64,000 nt of DNA from Polymorphobacter fuscus (GTDB lineage Bacteria; Pseudomonadota; Alphaproteobacteria; Sphingomonadales; Sphingomonadaceae): assembly GCF_011927825.1 (NCBI RefSeq), contig NZ_JAATJI010000001.1:372001-436000 (forward strand), given 5' to 3'. Every line of letters begins with the position of its first letter. Position 1 is the first letter of the stretch. Shown here piece after piece: positions 1 to 11,097 of the stretch. The position numbers and the translations under genes are program-made. Under the pieces are notes generated by a model. The model did no database searches. It worked only from the letters and a program-made list of their open reading frames with translations, and had not been told where the DNA came from.

Positions 1-2525
<2,525 letters not shown>

Positions 2526-2530
2526 CGGGG

Positions 2531-3760
2531 TCAGACGAGCATCGCGGCCCAGGCTGCGAGCATCGACAGCGTGACGCCGGCGCCGATGCGCAGCGCATAA
2601 TCGCGCCCGCCGGTGCCGATCGCCATGCTGATCTTCATCGCCGCGTTGGCGGTCATCGCCGCCAGCACCGGCACCAGCGCCGCCGCCGGTGCCAGCCGGT
2701 CCGCGGCGACCAGCGACGCCACCCCCATCGCGGCGGCATGGGTATCGACGATGCCGCCGAGCGCGGCGCCGAGCGTCACCCCGGCCTGACCGAACAGCGG
2801 CTGCACAACCGCCGTCAGCACCAATATGCCGGCCATGGCGGCAACGAGGACCAGCGCCGCAACGAGGCTGAAGGCGCGGCCGGCGCTGGCCTCGGCCGCG
2901 GGGGCGGATTGCGACGCCCGCCAGGCGAAGAACGCCCCATAGGCGGTGATGACGCCGCCGCCGGCGACCAGTGACGGGGTGAGAGCACGCAGCGTCGGCA
3001 TGCTGACGGCGGCGAGGACGATTCCCATCTGGACGAAGGTGGCAACGCTCGACAGCGCCGCCCCGGCGACGGCGGCGTTGCGCGTCGGCGGCTCGGCCCG
3101 GGCGCGGGCGCCCATGGCGCCGATGGTGGCGACGCTCGAGACGAACCCGGAGGCCAGGCCGGAGACCGCAAGCCCGAAGCGCGGACCGAGCGCACGCACC
3201 GCGACATGGCCGGCGGCGCCGATGGCCAGCACCAGGATCGCCACCAGCCCCAGCATATGCGGGTTGATCGCCCCCGCCGGACCCATGGCGCGATCGGGGA
3301 GCAGCGGCCAGACGACGATGGCGACGATGGCGAGGACAAGGCCGTCGCCGACTTCGGCATCGGTCAGGCGGGTGCGCACGAAGCGATGCAGCGCCGGCTT
3401 GGCCGCCAGCAGCGCCGCCGTGACGACCCCGAGCATCGCCGCGAGCAGCCGGTCGGACATGGCGAGCGCACCGAGCAGCGGGGTGAGCAGCAGCGCGACT
3501 TCGGTGGTCAGGCCCGGGTCGCGCACGGCGCTGCGGCGATAGGCGAGCGCTGCGAGAACGGCGACGGCCGCGACCACCGCGGCAACGAGCAGCGGGCCAC
3601 CGAGTTGCCCGGCCGCGGCACCGGCGAGCGCCGCAATGGCGAAGGTGCGGATGCCGGCAGGGCCACGGCGCGGCCCTGCGCCCTTGCTGCGTTCGCGTTC
3701 GAGCCCGATCAACAGGCCGATGGCGAGCGCCACGAGCAGGTTCAGCGGATCATTGCCCAT
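2531..3760 (-). CDS. MgtC/SapB-DUF4010 family integral membrane protein
   Basis: Multi-helix membrane protein. The N terminus (NDPLNLLVALAIGLLIGLER) is the MgtC/SapB-type opening with its GLLIGLERER motif. The C-terminal two thirds match the DUF4010 layout, with glycine- and alanine-rich helices and the conserved SGLASGFVSSVATIGAMG stretch. Function is not established for this subfamily; a transport or magnesium-homeostasis role is only suggested by MgtC. The start chosen is the ATG at 3758-3760, directly before NDPLN. An ATG 33 bases upstream would add a charged leader unlike the family. It ends 5 bases from the convergent comEC stop and lies downstream of lexA on the same strand after a gap of about 70 bases. 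Confidence 0.8.
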   Translation of the reverse strand: MGNDPLNLLVALAIGLLIGLERERSKGAGPRRGPAGIRTFAIAALAGAAAGQLGGPLLVAAVVAAVAVLAALAYRRSAVRDPGLTTEVALLLTPLLGALAMSDRLLAAMLGVVTAALLAAKPALHRFVRTRLTDAEVGDGLVLAIVAIVVWPLLPDRAMGPAGAINPHMLGLVAILVLAIGAAGHVAVRALGPRFGLAVSGLASGFVSSVATIGAMGARARAEPPTRNAAVAGAALSSVATFVQMGIVLAAVSMPTLRALTPSLVAGGGVITAYGAFFAWRASQSAPAAEASAGRAFSLVAALVLVAAMAGILVLTAVVQPLFGQAGVTLGAALGGIVDTHAAAMGVASLVAADRLAPAAALVPVLAAMTANAAMKISMAIGTGGRDYALRIGAGVTLSMLAAWAAMLV

Positions 3761-3831
3761 CCTGCTTCCGTGGGCGCCTTCGCGCCGTGCCACAAGGCCA
3801 GGCGCCGGTCACCGCCCCGGTTGGCAGCGGG

Positions 3832-4506
3832 TCAGTGATAGCGGCGCAGCAGTCCGGCGAGCTTGCCCTGCACCCGGACGCGGTTGGCGGGGTAACGCTG
3901 CGGTTCGAAGGCGGCGTTGGCGGGGTCGAGCCGGACATGGCCCTTTTCGCGGTGGAGATATTTCAGCGTCGCTTCGGCCTCGTCGATCAGCGCGACGACG
4001 ATATCGCCGTCCCGCGCGTCGTCGCAGCGCCGCACCAGGGCGTAATCGCCATCGAAGATCCCGGCGTCGATCATCGAATCCCCGGACACTTCAAGCGCAT
4101 AATGATCGCCCGGTCCGAGCAGCGCCGCCGGCACCGACAGCGAGCGGTCGCTTTCCAGCGCTTCGACCGGAAGCCCGGCGGCGATGCGGCCGTGCAGCGG
4201 CACGACCACCGTGTCGTTGGCGGCGATCATTGCCTGCACCGGGGGACGCGGCGGCACCGCCGGCGGCACCAGCCGCAACGGCGCGCGCACCGCATCGGGC
4301 ATCTGCAGCACTTCGAGGGCGCGGGCGCGGTTGGGCAGGCGGCGGATGAAGCGCCGTTCCTCCAGCGCATTGATGAGGCGATGGACGCCCGATTTGGAGC
4401 GCAGCTGCAGCGCGTCCTTCATCTCCTCGAACGACGGCGAGACACCATCGGCCTGCAGCCGTTGATCGATAAATACCAGCAGTTCCTGTTGCTTGCGCGT
4501 CAGCAT
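3832..4506 (-). CDS. lexA: SOS-response repressor LexA
   Basis: Transcriptional repressor of the SOS regulon that cleaves itself when RecA is activated. The winged helix occupies residues 1-65 ([17 protein letters not shown]..., recognition region [21 protein letters not shown]). The S24 protease domain follows: Ala110-Gly111 is the expected cleavage bond (HGRIAAG), Ser144 (SGDSM) the nucleophile and Lys182 (ATLKY) the general base, so all catalytic parts are intact. At 224 residues it has the usual length. The ATG at 4504-4506 is preferred over an upstream in-frame TTG. An SOS box lies 17 bases upstream, which implies autoregulation. The gene follows moeA on the same strand with only 33 bases between. 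Confidence 0.95.
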   Translation of the reverse strand: MLTRKQQELLVFIDQRLQADGVSPSFEEMKDALQLRSKSGVHRLINALEERRFIRRLPNRARALEVLQMPDAVRAPLRLVPPAVPPRPPVQAMIAANDTVVVPLHGRIAAGLPVEALESDRSLSVPAALLGPGDHYALEVSGDSMIDAGIFDGDYALVRRCDDARDGDIVVALIDEAEATLKYLHREKGHVRLDPANAAFEPQRYPANRVRVQGKLAGLLRRYH

Positions 4507-4522
4507 CGTCACCCCCAATGAG

Positions 4523-4537
4523 GAACACAGGAGGAAC
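4523..4537. promoter_or_regulatory. LexA-binding SOS box, GAAC-N7-GAAC
   Basis: A direct repeat GAAC-N7-GAAC, read as GTTC-N7-GTTC on the coding strand, lies 17 bases upstream of the lexA start. This is the established alphaproteobacterial LexA operator, so lexA should be autoregulated. The box lies between the moeA stop (4540) and lexA, so lexA has at least one promoter of its own inside the longer gene run. Confidence 0.8.
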
Positions 4538-4539
4538 GT

Positions 4540-5736
4540 TTAGGAAACAGCAGAGAACGTGTCAAGCGCGATGCACGCCACGCATTCGCCCGCCGCTGCC
4601 GCCGCCGCGCCGGGTTCGCGGATGATCAGCAGTTCCGCCGCCGCCAGCACCCCGAGGCGCGCCGAATCCTGCGAGGCGAAGGGCAGGGCGCCCTCCGCCG
4701 TCCGCCGGGCGCGGATATGGTCGCGGCGCTGGTCGTTGGCGGGCAGCGCGGCCGCCAGCGGCAGTTGTTCGATCGGCGCCGTGGCGGGCCGACCCCCGAG
4801 CCGGGCAAGCATCGGCACGGCGAACAGCAGCGCGCAGACAAAGGCCGACACCGGGTTGCCGGGCAGGCCGATGACCCGGGTATTGCCGAGCCGGCCGGCG
4901 AGCATCGGCTTGCCCGGGCGCATGGCGATCTTCCAGAAATCGATCTCGGCACCGAGATCGCGCAGCACCGGCACGACGAGGTCATGGTCGCCGACCGAGG
5001 CGCCGCCGGTGGTGACGATGAGTTCGGCATCCGCCGCCGTCAGCGCCGCCGCCAGCGCCGCCCGATCGTCGGCGATGATGCCCGGGTCGATCACCATAGC
5101 GCCGACGCCTTCCAACAGCGCGCGCAGCATGGCAGGGTTGGAGCTGACGATCTGGTCGGCACCGGGCGCCGTGCCGGGGAGCACGAGCTCGTCGCCCGTG
5201 GCGATCAGTGTGACGCGCGGGCGGCGGACGACCGAGAGCGTGCCATGACCGGCGGCCGCGAGCAGGCCGATCCGCGCCGGGGTCAGCCGGTCACCGGCAG
5301 CAGCGAGCCGGTCGCCGCGGGCGAAGTCCTGGCCGGCGGCGCGGATATGGGCGCCGCGGCGCGGCGGACCGCTGCCCGACAATGCGGCGACGGCGTCGGC
5401 GTGGGTGATGTCCTCCTGCACGACGACCGTATCGGCGCCGGCGGGCAGCGGCGCGCCGGTGAAGATGCGCACCGCCTCGCCGGCGCCGACCGCGCTGCCG
5501 AACCCGCGCCCGGCGGCGGATTGGCCGATGACCCGCCATGGGCCCGGCAGATCGTCCCAGCGGATCGCATAGCCATCCATGGCGCTGGCGGCGAACGGTG
5601 GCTGGTCGAGCGTCGCCGCGACATCCTCGGCGAGCACTCGGCCATGCGCGGCATCGATCTTGACCGGCTCGCCGCCCAGCGCGCCGACACCGGCGAGCAG
5701 GCGATCGAGCGCGTCCTGGACCGGAAGCAGCGCCAT
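4540..5736 (-). CDS. moeA: Molybdopterin molybdenumtransferase MoeA
   Basis: Inserts molybdate into adenylylated molybdopterin, the last common step of molybdenum cofactor synthesis. The 398-residue product shows the MoeA domain order: N-terminal linker ([16 protein letters not shown]), the PPFAASAMDGYAIRW substrate segment, the EDI block, the MogA-like central domain with VTTGGASVGDHD, then MRPGKPMLAG and GLPGNPVSA, and a C-terminal beta-barrel domain. The start is the ATG at 5734-5736, which shares one base with the moaC stop (TGATG); a start 18 bases upstream is possible. Translational coupling to moaC matches their joint pathway. Confidence 0.93.
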   Translation of the reverse strand: MALLPVQDALDRLLAGVGALGGEPVKIDAAHGRVLAEDVAATLDQPPFAASAMDGYAIRWDDLPGPWRVIGQSAAGRGFGSAVGAGEAVRIFTGAPLPAGADTVVVQEDITHADAVAALSGSGPPRRGAHIRAAGQDFARGDRLAAAGDRLTPARIGLLAAAGHGTLSVVRRPRVTLIATGDELVLPGTAPGADQIVSSNPAMLRALLEGVGAMVIDPGIIADDRAALAAALTAADAELIVTTGGASVGDHDLVVPVLRDLGAEIDFWKIAMRPGKPMLAGRLGNTRVIGLPGNPVSAFVCALLFAVPMLARLGGRPATAPIEQLPLAAALPANDQRRDHIRARRTAEGALPFASQDSARLGVLAAAELLIIREPGAAAAAAGECVACIALDTFSAVS

Positions 5737-6206
5737 CAGTCGGGTGCCCGCCATTCGCCCGAGCGGCCGCCCGATTTGCGCAGCAGGCGGATGCCGGAGA
5801 TAACCATGGCGCGATCGCTTGCCTTCGCCATGTCATAGATTGTCAGCAACGCCACCGAAGTTGCTGTCAACGCTTCCATTTCGACCCCGGTGCCATGGGT
5901 GGTAACGACATTGGCGGTGACCCTGATGCCTTCGGCTTCGATCGCCAGGTCGACCGTCACCGCGTCGATCGGCAGCGGGTGGCACAGCGGGATGAGGTCG
6001 GCGGTGCGCTTGGCGGCCATGATGCCGGCGATCCGCGCGGTGGCGATGACGTCGCCTTTGGCAAGGCTGTTGGCAGCGATGGCGGCAAGGGTCGGGGCGG
6101 CGATGGCGATGAAGCCTTCGGTCACTGCCTCGCGGCGCGTCGCGGCCTTGGCCGAAATGTCGACCATGCGGGCGGTGCCCTGCGCATCGACATGAGTCAG
6201 CGTCAT
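5736..6206 (-). CDS. moaC: Cyclic pyranopterin monophosphate synthase MoaC
   Basis: Converts the MoaA product to cyclic pyranopterin monophosphate in molybdenum cofactor synthesis. The 156-residue protein has the full family pattern: [13 protein letters not shown] near the N terminus, [20 protein letters not shown] in the middle, and the [25 protein letters not shown] block holding the catalytic Asp and Lys. It overlaps the trpC stop by four bases (ATGA) and the moeA start by one, so it sits in a tightly coupled trpC-moaC-moeA unit. moaA is not in this window. Confidence 0.95.
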   Translation of the reverse strand: MTLTHVDAQGTARMVDISAKAATRREAVTEGFIAIAAPTLAAIAANSLAKGDVIATARIAGIMAAKRTADLIPLCHPLPIDAVTVDLAIEAEGIRVTANVVTTHGTGVEMEALTATSVALLTIYDMAKASDRAMVISGIRLLRKSGGRSGEWRAPD

Positions 6207-6994
6207 GCCGGCAGGCCGAGCAGGTCGCGGGTGGCGCGGGTCACGTCGGACTGGCGCATCAGCGATTCGCCGACGAGGAAACAGGTGATGCCGACGGCGG
6301 CGAGGCGATCGAGATCATCGGGGTCGGACAGGCCGCTTTCGGCGACCAGCGTTCGGCCGGGCGTGTCGGCGAGATCGAAACTGGTCTGAAGATCGACCGC
6401 CAATGTCTTGAGATTGCGGTTATTGATTCCCAGAAGCGGTGTCTTGAGCGCAAGTGCGCGGTCGCGTTCGGCGGCGTTGTGGACTTCGACCAGCACGTCG
6501 AGGCCATGGGCGATGGCGACGGCTTCGAGTTCGGCGGCCTGGGCGTCGGACAGCGCCGCCATGATCAGCAGGATCGCGTCGGCGTCGATGGCGCGGGCCT
6601 CGATCACCTGCCACGGGTCGATGATGAAATCCTTGCGCAGGACCGGCAGGGTGCAGGCGGCGCGGGCGCTGGTCAGATAGGCGTCATGGCCCAGGAACCA
6701 GCGGTCTTCGGTCAGCACCGACAGGCAGGTCGCGCCGCCGGCGGCATAGTCGCGGGCGAGGGTTTCGGGCACGAAATCGGCGCGAATCAGGCCCTTGGAC
6801 GGGCTCGCTTTCTTGATTTCCGCGATCAGTGCGTGGCGACCGGCGGCCTGGGTCGCGTGGATGGCGGCAAGAAAGCCGCGCACGGGGCCGGCGGCGGCGG
6901 CGGCGGCCTCGAGATCGGCGAGGCTGCGTTCGGCGCGCGCGGCGGCGACGCGGTCCCGCTTGTAGGCGACGATCTCGGCCAGTGTGTCGCTCAT
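6203..6994 (-). CDS. trpC: Indole-3-glycerol-phosphate synthase
   Basis: Fourth step of tryptophan synthesis, closing the indole ring from CdRP. It is a 263-residue single-domain TIM barrel, as in other alphaproteobacteria; there is no fused TrpF. Recognisable segments are [13 protein letters not shown] (catalytic Lys in the first strand), [44 protein letters not shown] and [10 protein letters not shown]. It overlaps trpD upstream and moaC downstream by four bases each (ATGA), which indicates one polycistronic message. No attenuator-like leader is visible in the trp run. Confidence 0.95.
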   Translation of the reverse strand: MSDTLAEIVAYKRDRVAAARAERSLADLEAAAAAAGPVRGFLAAIHATQAAGRHALIAEIKKASPSKGLIRADFVPETLARDYAAGGATCLSVLTEDRWFLGHDAYLTSARAACTLPVLRKDFIIDPWQVIEARAIDADAILLIMAALSDAQAAELEAVAIAHGLDVLVEVHNAAERDRALALKTPLLGINNRNLKTLAVDLQTSFDLADTPGRTLVAESGLSDPDDLDRLAAVGITCFLVGESLMRQSDVTRATRDLLGLPA

Positions 6995-7977
6995 CGAAAG
7001 CTGCTCCAGCGTGCCAATGTGTCTGCGGCGGCGCCGCTCGCCAGTGCCGCGCGGGCGCGGTCGGCGGCGGCGGGCCAGGCGAGATCGGGATCGACCAGCC
7101 GCAGCGCTGCCGCCGCGTTGACGACGACGATGTCATGATAGGCGCCGGTTTCGCCCGTCAGCAAGGCGCGCAGGCGCGCGGCATTGTGCTCCGCATCGCC
7201 GCCGGCAAGCGCGTCCGAAGCATGGACCGGGATCCCCATGGTGGCGGTGTCGATTTCCCCCGTCGTCACCACGCCATGATCGGCGACCGCGATCCTTGTG
7301 GCGCCCGAAACGGCGATTTCGTCATAGCCGTCGCCATGGACGACCATCGCCCGGTCCGACCCCAGTTGCGCCAGCGCTTCGGCGAGCGGCGCGACGCGAT
7401 CGGGCGCGAAGACGCCGACAAGCTGGCGCCGCACTCCGGCCGGATTGGCGAGCGGGCCGAGCAGGTTGAAGATCGTGCGGCGGCCGAGCGCGCGGCGGAC
7501 GGGTGCGACCCGCGCCATCGCCGGGTGGTGGCGGGCGGCGTGGAGAAAGGTGATGCCGACCGCATCGAGGCATGGCCCGAGCCGGTCGACCGGCAATTCC
7601 GGAACCCCCAGCGCTGCCAGGACATCGGCGGCGCCGCTCGATGACGACGCGGCGCGGTTGCCGTGCTTTGCGACGGGTACGCCGCAGGCGGCGACGACCA
7701 GCGACACCGCAGTCGAGACGTTGAGACTGTGTTTGCCGTCGCCGCCGGTGCCGCAGACATCAATTGCATCAGGAGCTTGCGGCGCGAAACTGGCACGCGC
7801 CCGCAGCATCCGCGCGGCCGCGACGATTTCGGCGACGGTTTCGCCGCGGTCGGCAAGCCGGGTCAGGAACGCGGCCAGCGCCGCATCGTCGACCTTGCCG
7901 TCGAGGATCAGGGCAAAGGCATCGGCGGCGGCATCGGCCGCCATCGGCACCGATGCGTCGGGCAGAGGATGGCTCAC
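6991..7977 (-). CDS. trpD: Anthranilate phosphoribosyltransferase
   Basis: Transfers phosphoribose from PRPP to anthranilate. The 328-residue product carries the expected motifs: [20 protein letters not shown] (PRPP-binding glycine-rich loop), [18 protein letters not shown], and [11 protein letters not shown]. The start overlaps the trpG stop by four bases (ATGA) and the 3' end overlaps trpC in the same way. It is a stand-alone TrpD, not the TrpGD fusion of enterobacteria. Confidence 0.95.
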   Translation of the reverse strand: MSHPLPDASVPMAADAAADAFALILDGKVDDAALAAFLTRLADRGETVAEIVAAARMLRARASFAPQAPDAIDVCGTGGDGKHSLNVSTAVSLVVAACGVPVAKHGNRAASSSSGAADVLAALGVPELPVDRLGPCLDAVGITFLHAARHHPAMARVAPVRRALGRRTIFNLLGPLANPAGVRRQLVGVFAPDRVAPLAEALAQLGSDRAMVVHGDGYDEIAVSGATRIAVADHGVVTTGEIDTATMGIPVHASDALAGGDAEHNAARLRALLTGETGAYHDIVVVNAAAALRLVDPDLAWPAAADRARAALASGAAADTLARWSSFR

Positions 7978-8576
7978 GCGGCGCGCGCCAGCCGTTTCGG
8001 CGTCATCCCGGCGATGGTCAGGAAATTGGCGATCAGGTCATGGCCATGCTGGGTGGCGATGCTCTCCGGGTGGAACTGGACGCCGTGGAGCGGCAGTTCG
8101 CGGTGGTGCATGCCCATGATCAGGCCATCGGGACTGCGGGCGTTGATGGCGAGGCAGGCGGGCAGGTCGTCTTCCTGCACGATGAGCGAATGGTAGCGGG
8201 TGGCCTCGAACGGCGACGGCAGGCCGGCGAAGACGCCGCTGCCATCATGCGCCATCGCGCTGGTCTTGCCGTGCATCACCTGCGGCGCGCGCACCACCGT
8301 GCCGCCGAACGCTTGCCCGAGCGCCTGGTGGCCGAGGCAGACGCCGAACAGCGGCAGCCGGGTTTCGGCCGCCGCGGCGATGAGATCGAGGCAGACGCCG
8401 GCTTCGTTCGGCGTGCAGGGGCCGGGGGAGAGCAGGATCGCCTGGGGCGCCATCGCCAGCGCTTCGGCGGCGGTGATCGCGTCGTTGCGAACGACCTGTG
8501 TTTCGGCGCCAAGCTCGAGCAGGTAATGCACGAGGTTGAAGGTGAAGCTGTCGTAATTGTCGATGACGAGGATCAT
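7974..8576 (-). CDS. trpG: Anthranilate synthase component II (glutamine amidotransferase)
   Basis: Supplies ammonia from glutamine to TrpE and may also serve p-aminobenzoate synthesis. The 200-residue class I amidotransferase starts with [20 protein letters not shown]. The nucleophile Cys lies in [10 protein letters not shown] and the His/Glu pair in HPES near the C terminus ([13 protein letters not shown]). The ATG at 8574-8576 matches the conserved N terminus; a longer in-frame start would add 26 unrelated residues. It is the first gene of the trpG-trpD-trpC-moaC-moeA run. The partner trpE lies about 1 kb upstream on the same strand, beyond a divergent vapBC-type module and a DUF427 gene. 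Confidence 0.94.
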   Translation of the reverse strand: MILVIDNYDSFTFNLVHYLLELGAETQVVRNDAITAAEALAMAPQAILLSPGPCTPNEAGVCLDLIAAAAETRLPLFGVCLGHQALGQAFGGTVVRAPQVMHGKTSAMAHDGSGVFAGLPSPFEATRYHSLIVQEDDLPACLAINARSPDGLIMGMHHRELPLHGVQFHPESIATQHGHDLIANFLTIAGMTPKRLARAA

Positions 8577-8625
8577 GCGCTTGGCTGTAGCGCGTGATGG
8601 CGGCGGCGTCATCCCGTGCGACCAA

Positions 8626-8654
8626 TTGCTGGTCCCGACGTGCCGTGCTACCAT
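8626..8654 (+). promoter_or_regulatory. Candidate sigma-70 promoter for the vapBC-type module
   Basis: TTGCTG (8626-8631) and TACCAT (8649-8654) are separated by 17 bases and lie 26 bases before the antitoxin ATG. This is a reasonable housekeeping-type promoter, but the match is partial and GC-rich DNA produces such matches by chance. Confidence 0.3.
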
Positions 8655-8680
8655 TTCGTGATCGATCGAGGAAAAGTGTG

Positions 8681-8893
8681 ATGAGCACAGTGACGGTTTC
8701 GCCGAAATATCAGGTGGTGATCCCGAAGGATGTCCGCGAAGCGCTGCATATCGAGCCGGGCCAGAAGCTGTCGGCCATGGTGTGGAATGGCCACATCGCG
8801 CTCGTGCCGGTTCCGACGCTTGCGGCGTTGCAGGACATGTTCAAGGGCACGCGCAATGATTTCCAGCGCCAGAAGCAGGATCGAGACCTCTGA
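8681..8893 (+). CDS. AbrB/MazE-type antitoxin (VapB-like)
   Basis: A 70-residue protein with an N-terminal SpoVT-AbrB swapped-hairpin DNA-binding domain: [20 protein letters not shown], then [19 protein letters not shown]. The basic C-terminal tail ([19 protein letters not shown]) would be the toxin-binding segment. It is followed after two bases by a PIN-domain gene, the classic VapBC arrangement, so it probably neutralises that toxin and represses the shared promoter. The ATG at 8681 follows AGGAAAAGTGTG, a usable ribosome-binding site. The module points opposite to the trp genes on both sides, which suggests a later insertion. Confidence 0.82.
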   Translation: MSTVTVSPKYQVVIPKDVREALHIEPGQKLSAMVWNGHIALVPVPTLAALQDMFKGTRNDFQRQKQDRDL

Positions 8894-8895
8894 TC

Positions 8896-9294
8896 GTGCC
8901 CGGCGATGGTTTGCATGTTCTCGATTCGAGCGGCTGGATAGAGTGGCTGTCGGGCGGGCCGGGGGCCGCGCACTTTGGGCCGTTGATTGCAGTACCGGAT
9001 CAGATGATCGTCCCTGCGATCACCATCTACGAGACGCTGCGTTGGGCTCTGGCCAAGGCCGACGCCGACCGCACACAGCGGTTGGCGGTCAGGATGCAAT
9101 TGAGCCGCGTGGTGGATCTCGACGTGAATCTGGCTGTTGCAGCGGCGAATTTCGCCCATCAAGGCAAGATGGGAATGGCCGACAGCATGATCTATGCCAC
9201 GGCGCAGCGCTTTGGTGCAGAACTCTGGACGCAGGATGCCGATTTCGAGGGTCTGCCCGGCGTCCGCTATTTTCCCAAACTCAGCGGACCTTGA
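8896..9294 (+). CDS. PIN-domain RNase toxin (VapC-like)
   Basis: A 132-residue PIN-fold ribonuclease, the probable toxin of a type II toxin-antitoxin pair. The acidic active-site residues are in place: Asp10 (HVLDSSGWIEW), Glu46 (TIYETLRW), Asp96 (GMADSMIYATA) and Asp114/Asp116 (LWTQDADF). Translation would begin at GTG 8896, two bases after the antitoxin stop, so the two are coupled. The 3' end overlaps the convergent DUF427 gene by 14 bases. Target RNA cannot be told from sequence. Confidence 0.82.
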   Translation: MPGDGLHVLDSSGWIEWLSGGPGAAHFGPLIAVPDQMIVPAITIYETLRWALAKADADRTQRLAVRMQLSRVVDLDVNLAVAAANFAHQGKMGMADSMIYATAQRFGAELWTQDADFEGLPGVRYFPKLSGP

Positions 9295-9562
9295 CGCCTT
9301 TCCAGAAGGCGACGCGGCCCTTGATCTCGGCGGCGGCGGCCTTCGGGTCGGCATAATACCAGGCGGCGTCCTTGTTCTCGGCGCCGCCGGCGACCAGCGT
9401 GTAATAGTTGGCGGTGCCCTTCCAGCCGCACACCGTTGTCGTGCTGCTCGGCAGCAACAGCGCCGGATCGATCGCGTCCAGCGGAAAATAGTGATTGCCT
9501 TCAACGACAACCGTGTCGTTGCTGTCGGCGATCGTCACGTCGTTCCAGATGGCCTTGGGCAT
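9281..9562 (-). CDS. DUF427 domain protein
   Basis: Small 93-residue protein of the DUF427 family. It has the typical pattern of a short beta-rich fold: KAIWNDVTIADS, VVVEGNHYFP, the TTTVCGWKGTANYYTL core, and DAAWYYADPKAAAAEIKGRVAFWKGV. Function is unknown. It lies 10 bases downstream of the trpE stop and converges on the toxin gene, overlapping its last 14 bases. It may be the last gene of a ppiD-trpE-DUF427 transcript. Confidence 0.85.
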   Translation of the reverse strand: MPKAIWNDVTIADSNDTVVVEGNHYFPLDAIDPALLLPSSTTTVCGWKGTANYYTLVAGGAENKDAAWYYADPKAAAAEIKGRVAFWKGVKVR

Positions 9563-9572
9563 CGTGTCTCTC

Positions 9573-11096
9573 CTATTGGCCGAAGCCGGGGGCGGCGGCG
9601 GCGCGCAACGCTTCGCGGGCGGCGGCCATCAGCGCGCCGGCCTTGGCTTCGCATTCGCGCTGTTCATATTCGGCAACGCTGTCGGCGACGATGCCGGCGC
9701 CGGCCTGGACGTGCATGACGCCGTCCTTGACCACGGCGGTGCGCAGCACGATGCACGAATCCATCGATCCGTCGGGGCTGAAATAGCCGACGCCGCCGGC
9801 ATAGGCGCCGCGCGCCTCGGGCTCGAGTTCGGCGATCACCTGCATGGCCCGGACCTTGGGGGCGCCGCTGACCGTGCCGGCGGGAAAGCCCGCCAGCAGC
9901 GCGTCGACGGCGTCGTTGCGCGGGTCGAGCCGGCCGCGCACGTTCGAAACGATGTGCATGACATGGCTGTAGAATTCGACGCCGGCACGATCCGTGACGG
10001 TGACCGTGCCGGGCAGGGAGACACGGCCGGTGTCGTGGCGGCCGAGGTCGAGCAGCATCAGATGCTCGGCCTGTTCCTTGGCATCGGCGAGCAGCGAGGC
10101 GCGGTTTTCGGCATCCTCCACGGCGTCGCGCCCGCGCGGGCGGGTGCCGGCGATCGGCCGGATGGTGACATCGCCGTCGCGCACCCGGACCAGGATTTCG
10201 GGGCTGGACCCGACCAGGGCGAAATCCGGCAGGTCGAGGAAATAGAGGAAGGGTGACGGGTTGATGCGGCGCAGCGCCCGATAGAGATCGAACGGCGGCA
10301 GCGGGAAATCGACCGAAAAGCGCTGCGCCAGGACGACCTGGAAGACGTCGCCGGCGAGAATATACTCCTTGGCGCGGGCGACCATCGCCGCATAGGCGGC
10401 GGGAGTCAGCCGGGGCGTCGGGGTGCCGTCGGGGAGCGTGGCGGGACGCTTCAGGGCCGCCGCCGGGGTGCCGGCAAGCCGCGCCTGGGCGGTTTCGATG
10501 CGCTCCACGGCCTCGGCATAGGCCAGGTCCGCATCATCGGCCGCGAACACCGGTGCAACGAGGAACAGTTCGTCCTTGAGCCGGTCGAAGACCAGGATCA
10601 GCGTCGGGCGGACGAAGACCATGTCGGGCAGGGCGAGCGGCGACGGCGCATTGGCCGGCACGCTCGGTTCGACCAGCCGCACCGCTTCATAGCCGATATA
10701 GCCGACAAGGCAGGCGAGCGCCGGCGGCAGTTCGGGGGGCACTTCGGCGCGGGCCTCGGCGACGAGGGCGCGCAGCGCGGCCAGCGCACCGCCCGGAACC
10801 GCGACAAAGGCGTCGCGATCACGGCGCCAGTCGCGGTTGATCGCGCTGCTGTCGCCGGTGGCCCGCCAGACGAGATCGGGGTCGAGCCCCAACAGCGAAT
10901 AGCGGCCGCGGACCTGGCCGCCTTCGACCGATTCGAGCAGGAAGCTGCCGCTTTGTGCGGCGCCGAGCTTGAGCATCGCCGAGACCGGCGTTTCGGTATC
11001 GGCGACGATCCGCGTCCACACCAGCTGCGCCGCGCCGCGGCCGAGCGCAGCCGCAAAGTCGGCCGGCGACGGCGCGATGCTGCCGAAATCGGCCAT
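9573..11096 (-). CDS. trpE: Anthranilate synthase component I
   Basis: Makes anthranilate from chorismate with TrpG. The 507-residue product has an N-terminal regulatory domain carrying the LLES motif that binds tryptophan (GSFLLESVEGG). The chorismate-binding domain contains GDVFQVVLAQRFSVDF, PSPFLYFLDLPDFALVGSSPE, PIAGTRPRG and GAPKVRAM. The ATG at 11094-11096 follows the ppiD TAG stop after one base, so the two are coupled; a longer in-frame extension is the ppiD 3' end in another frame. trpE is detached from trpG by the vapBC and DUF427 genes. Confidence 0.95.
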   Translation of the reverse strand: MADFGSIAPSPADFAAALGRGAAQLVWTRIVADTETPVSAMLKLGAAQSGSFLLESVEGGQVRGRYSLLGLDPDLVWRATGDSSAINRDWRRDRDAFVAVPGGALAALRALVAEARAEVPPELPPALACLVGYIGYEAVRLVEPSVPANAPSPLALPDMVFVRPTLILVFDRLKDELFLVAPVFAADDADLAYAEAVERIETAQARLAGTPAAALKRPATLPDGTPTPRLTPAAYAAMVARAKEYILAGDVFQVVLAQRFSVDFPLPPFDLYRALRRINPSPFLYFLDLPDFALVGSSPEILVRVRDGDVTIRPIAGTRPRGRDAVEDAENRASLLADAKEQAEHLMLLDLGRHDTGRVSLPGTVTVTDRAGVEFYSHVMHIVSNVRGRLDPRNDAVDALLAGFPAGTVSGAPKVRAMQVIAELEPEARGAYAGGVGYFSPDGSMDSCIVLRTAVVKDGVMHVQAGAGIVADSVAEYEQRECEAKAGALMAAAREALRAAAAPGFGQ

Positions 11097-11097
11097 G

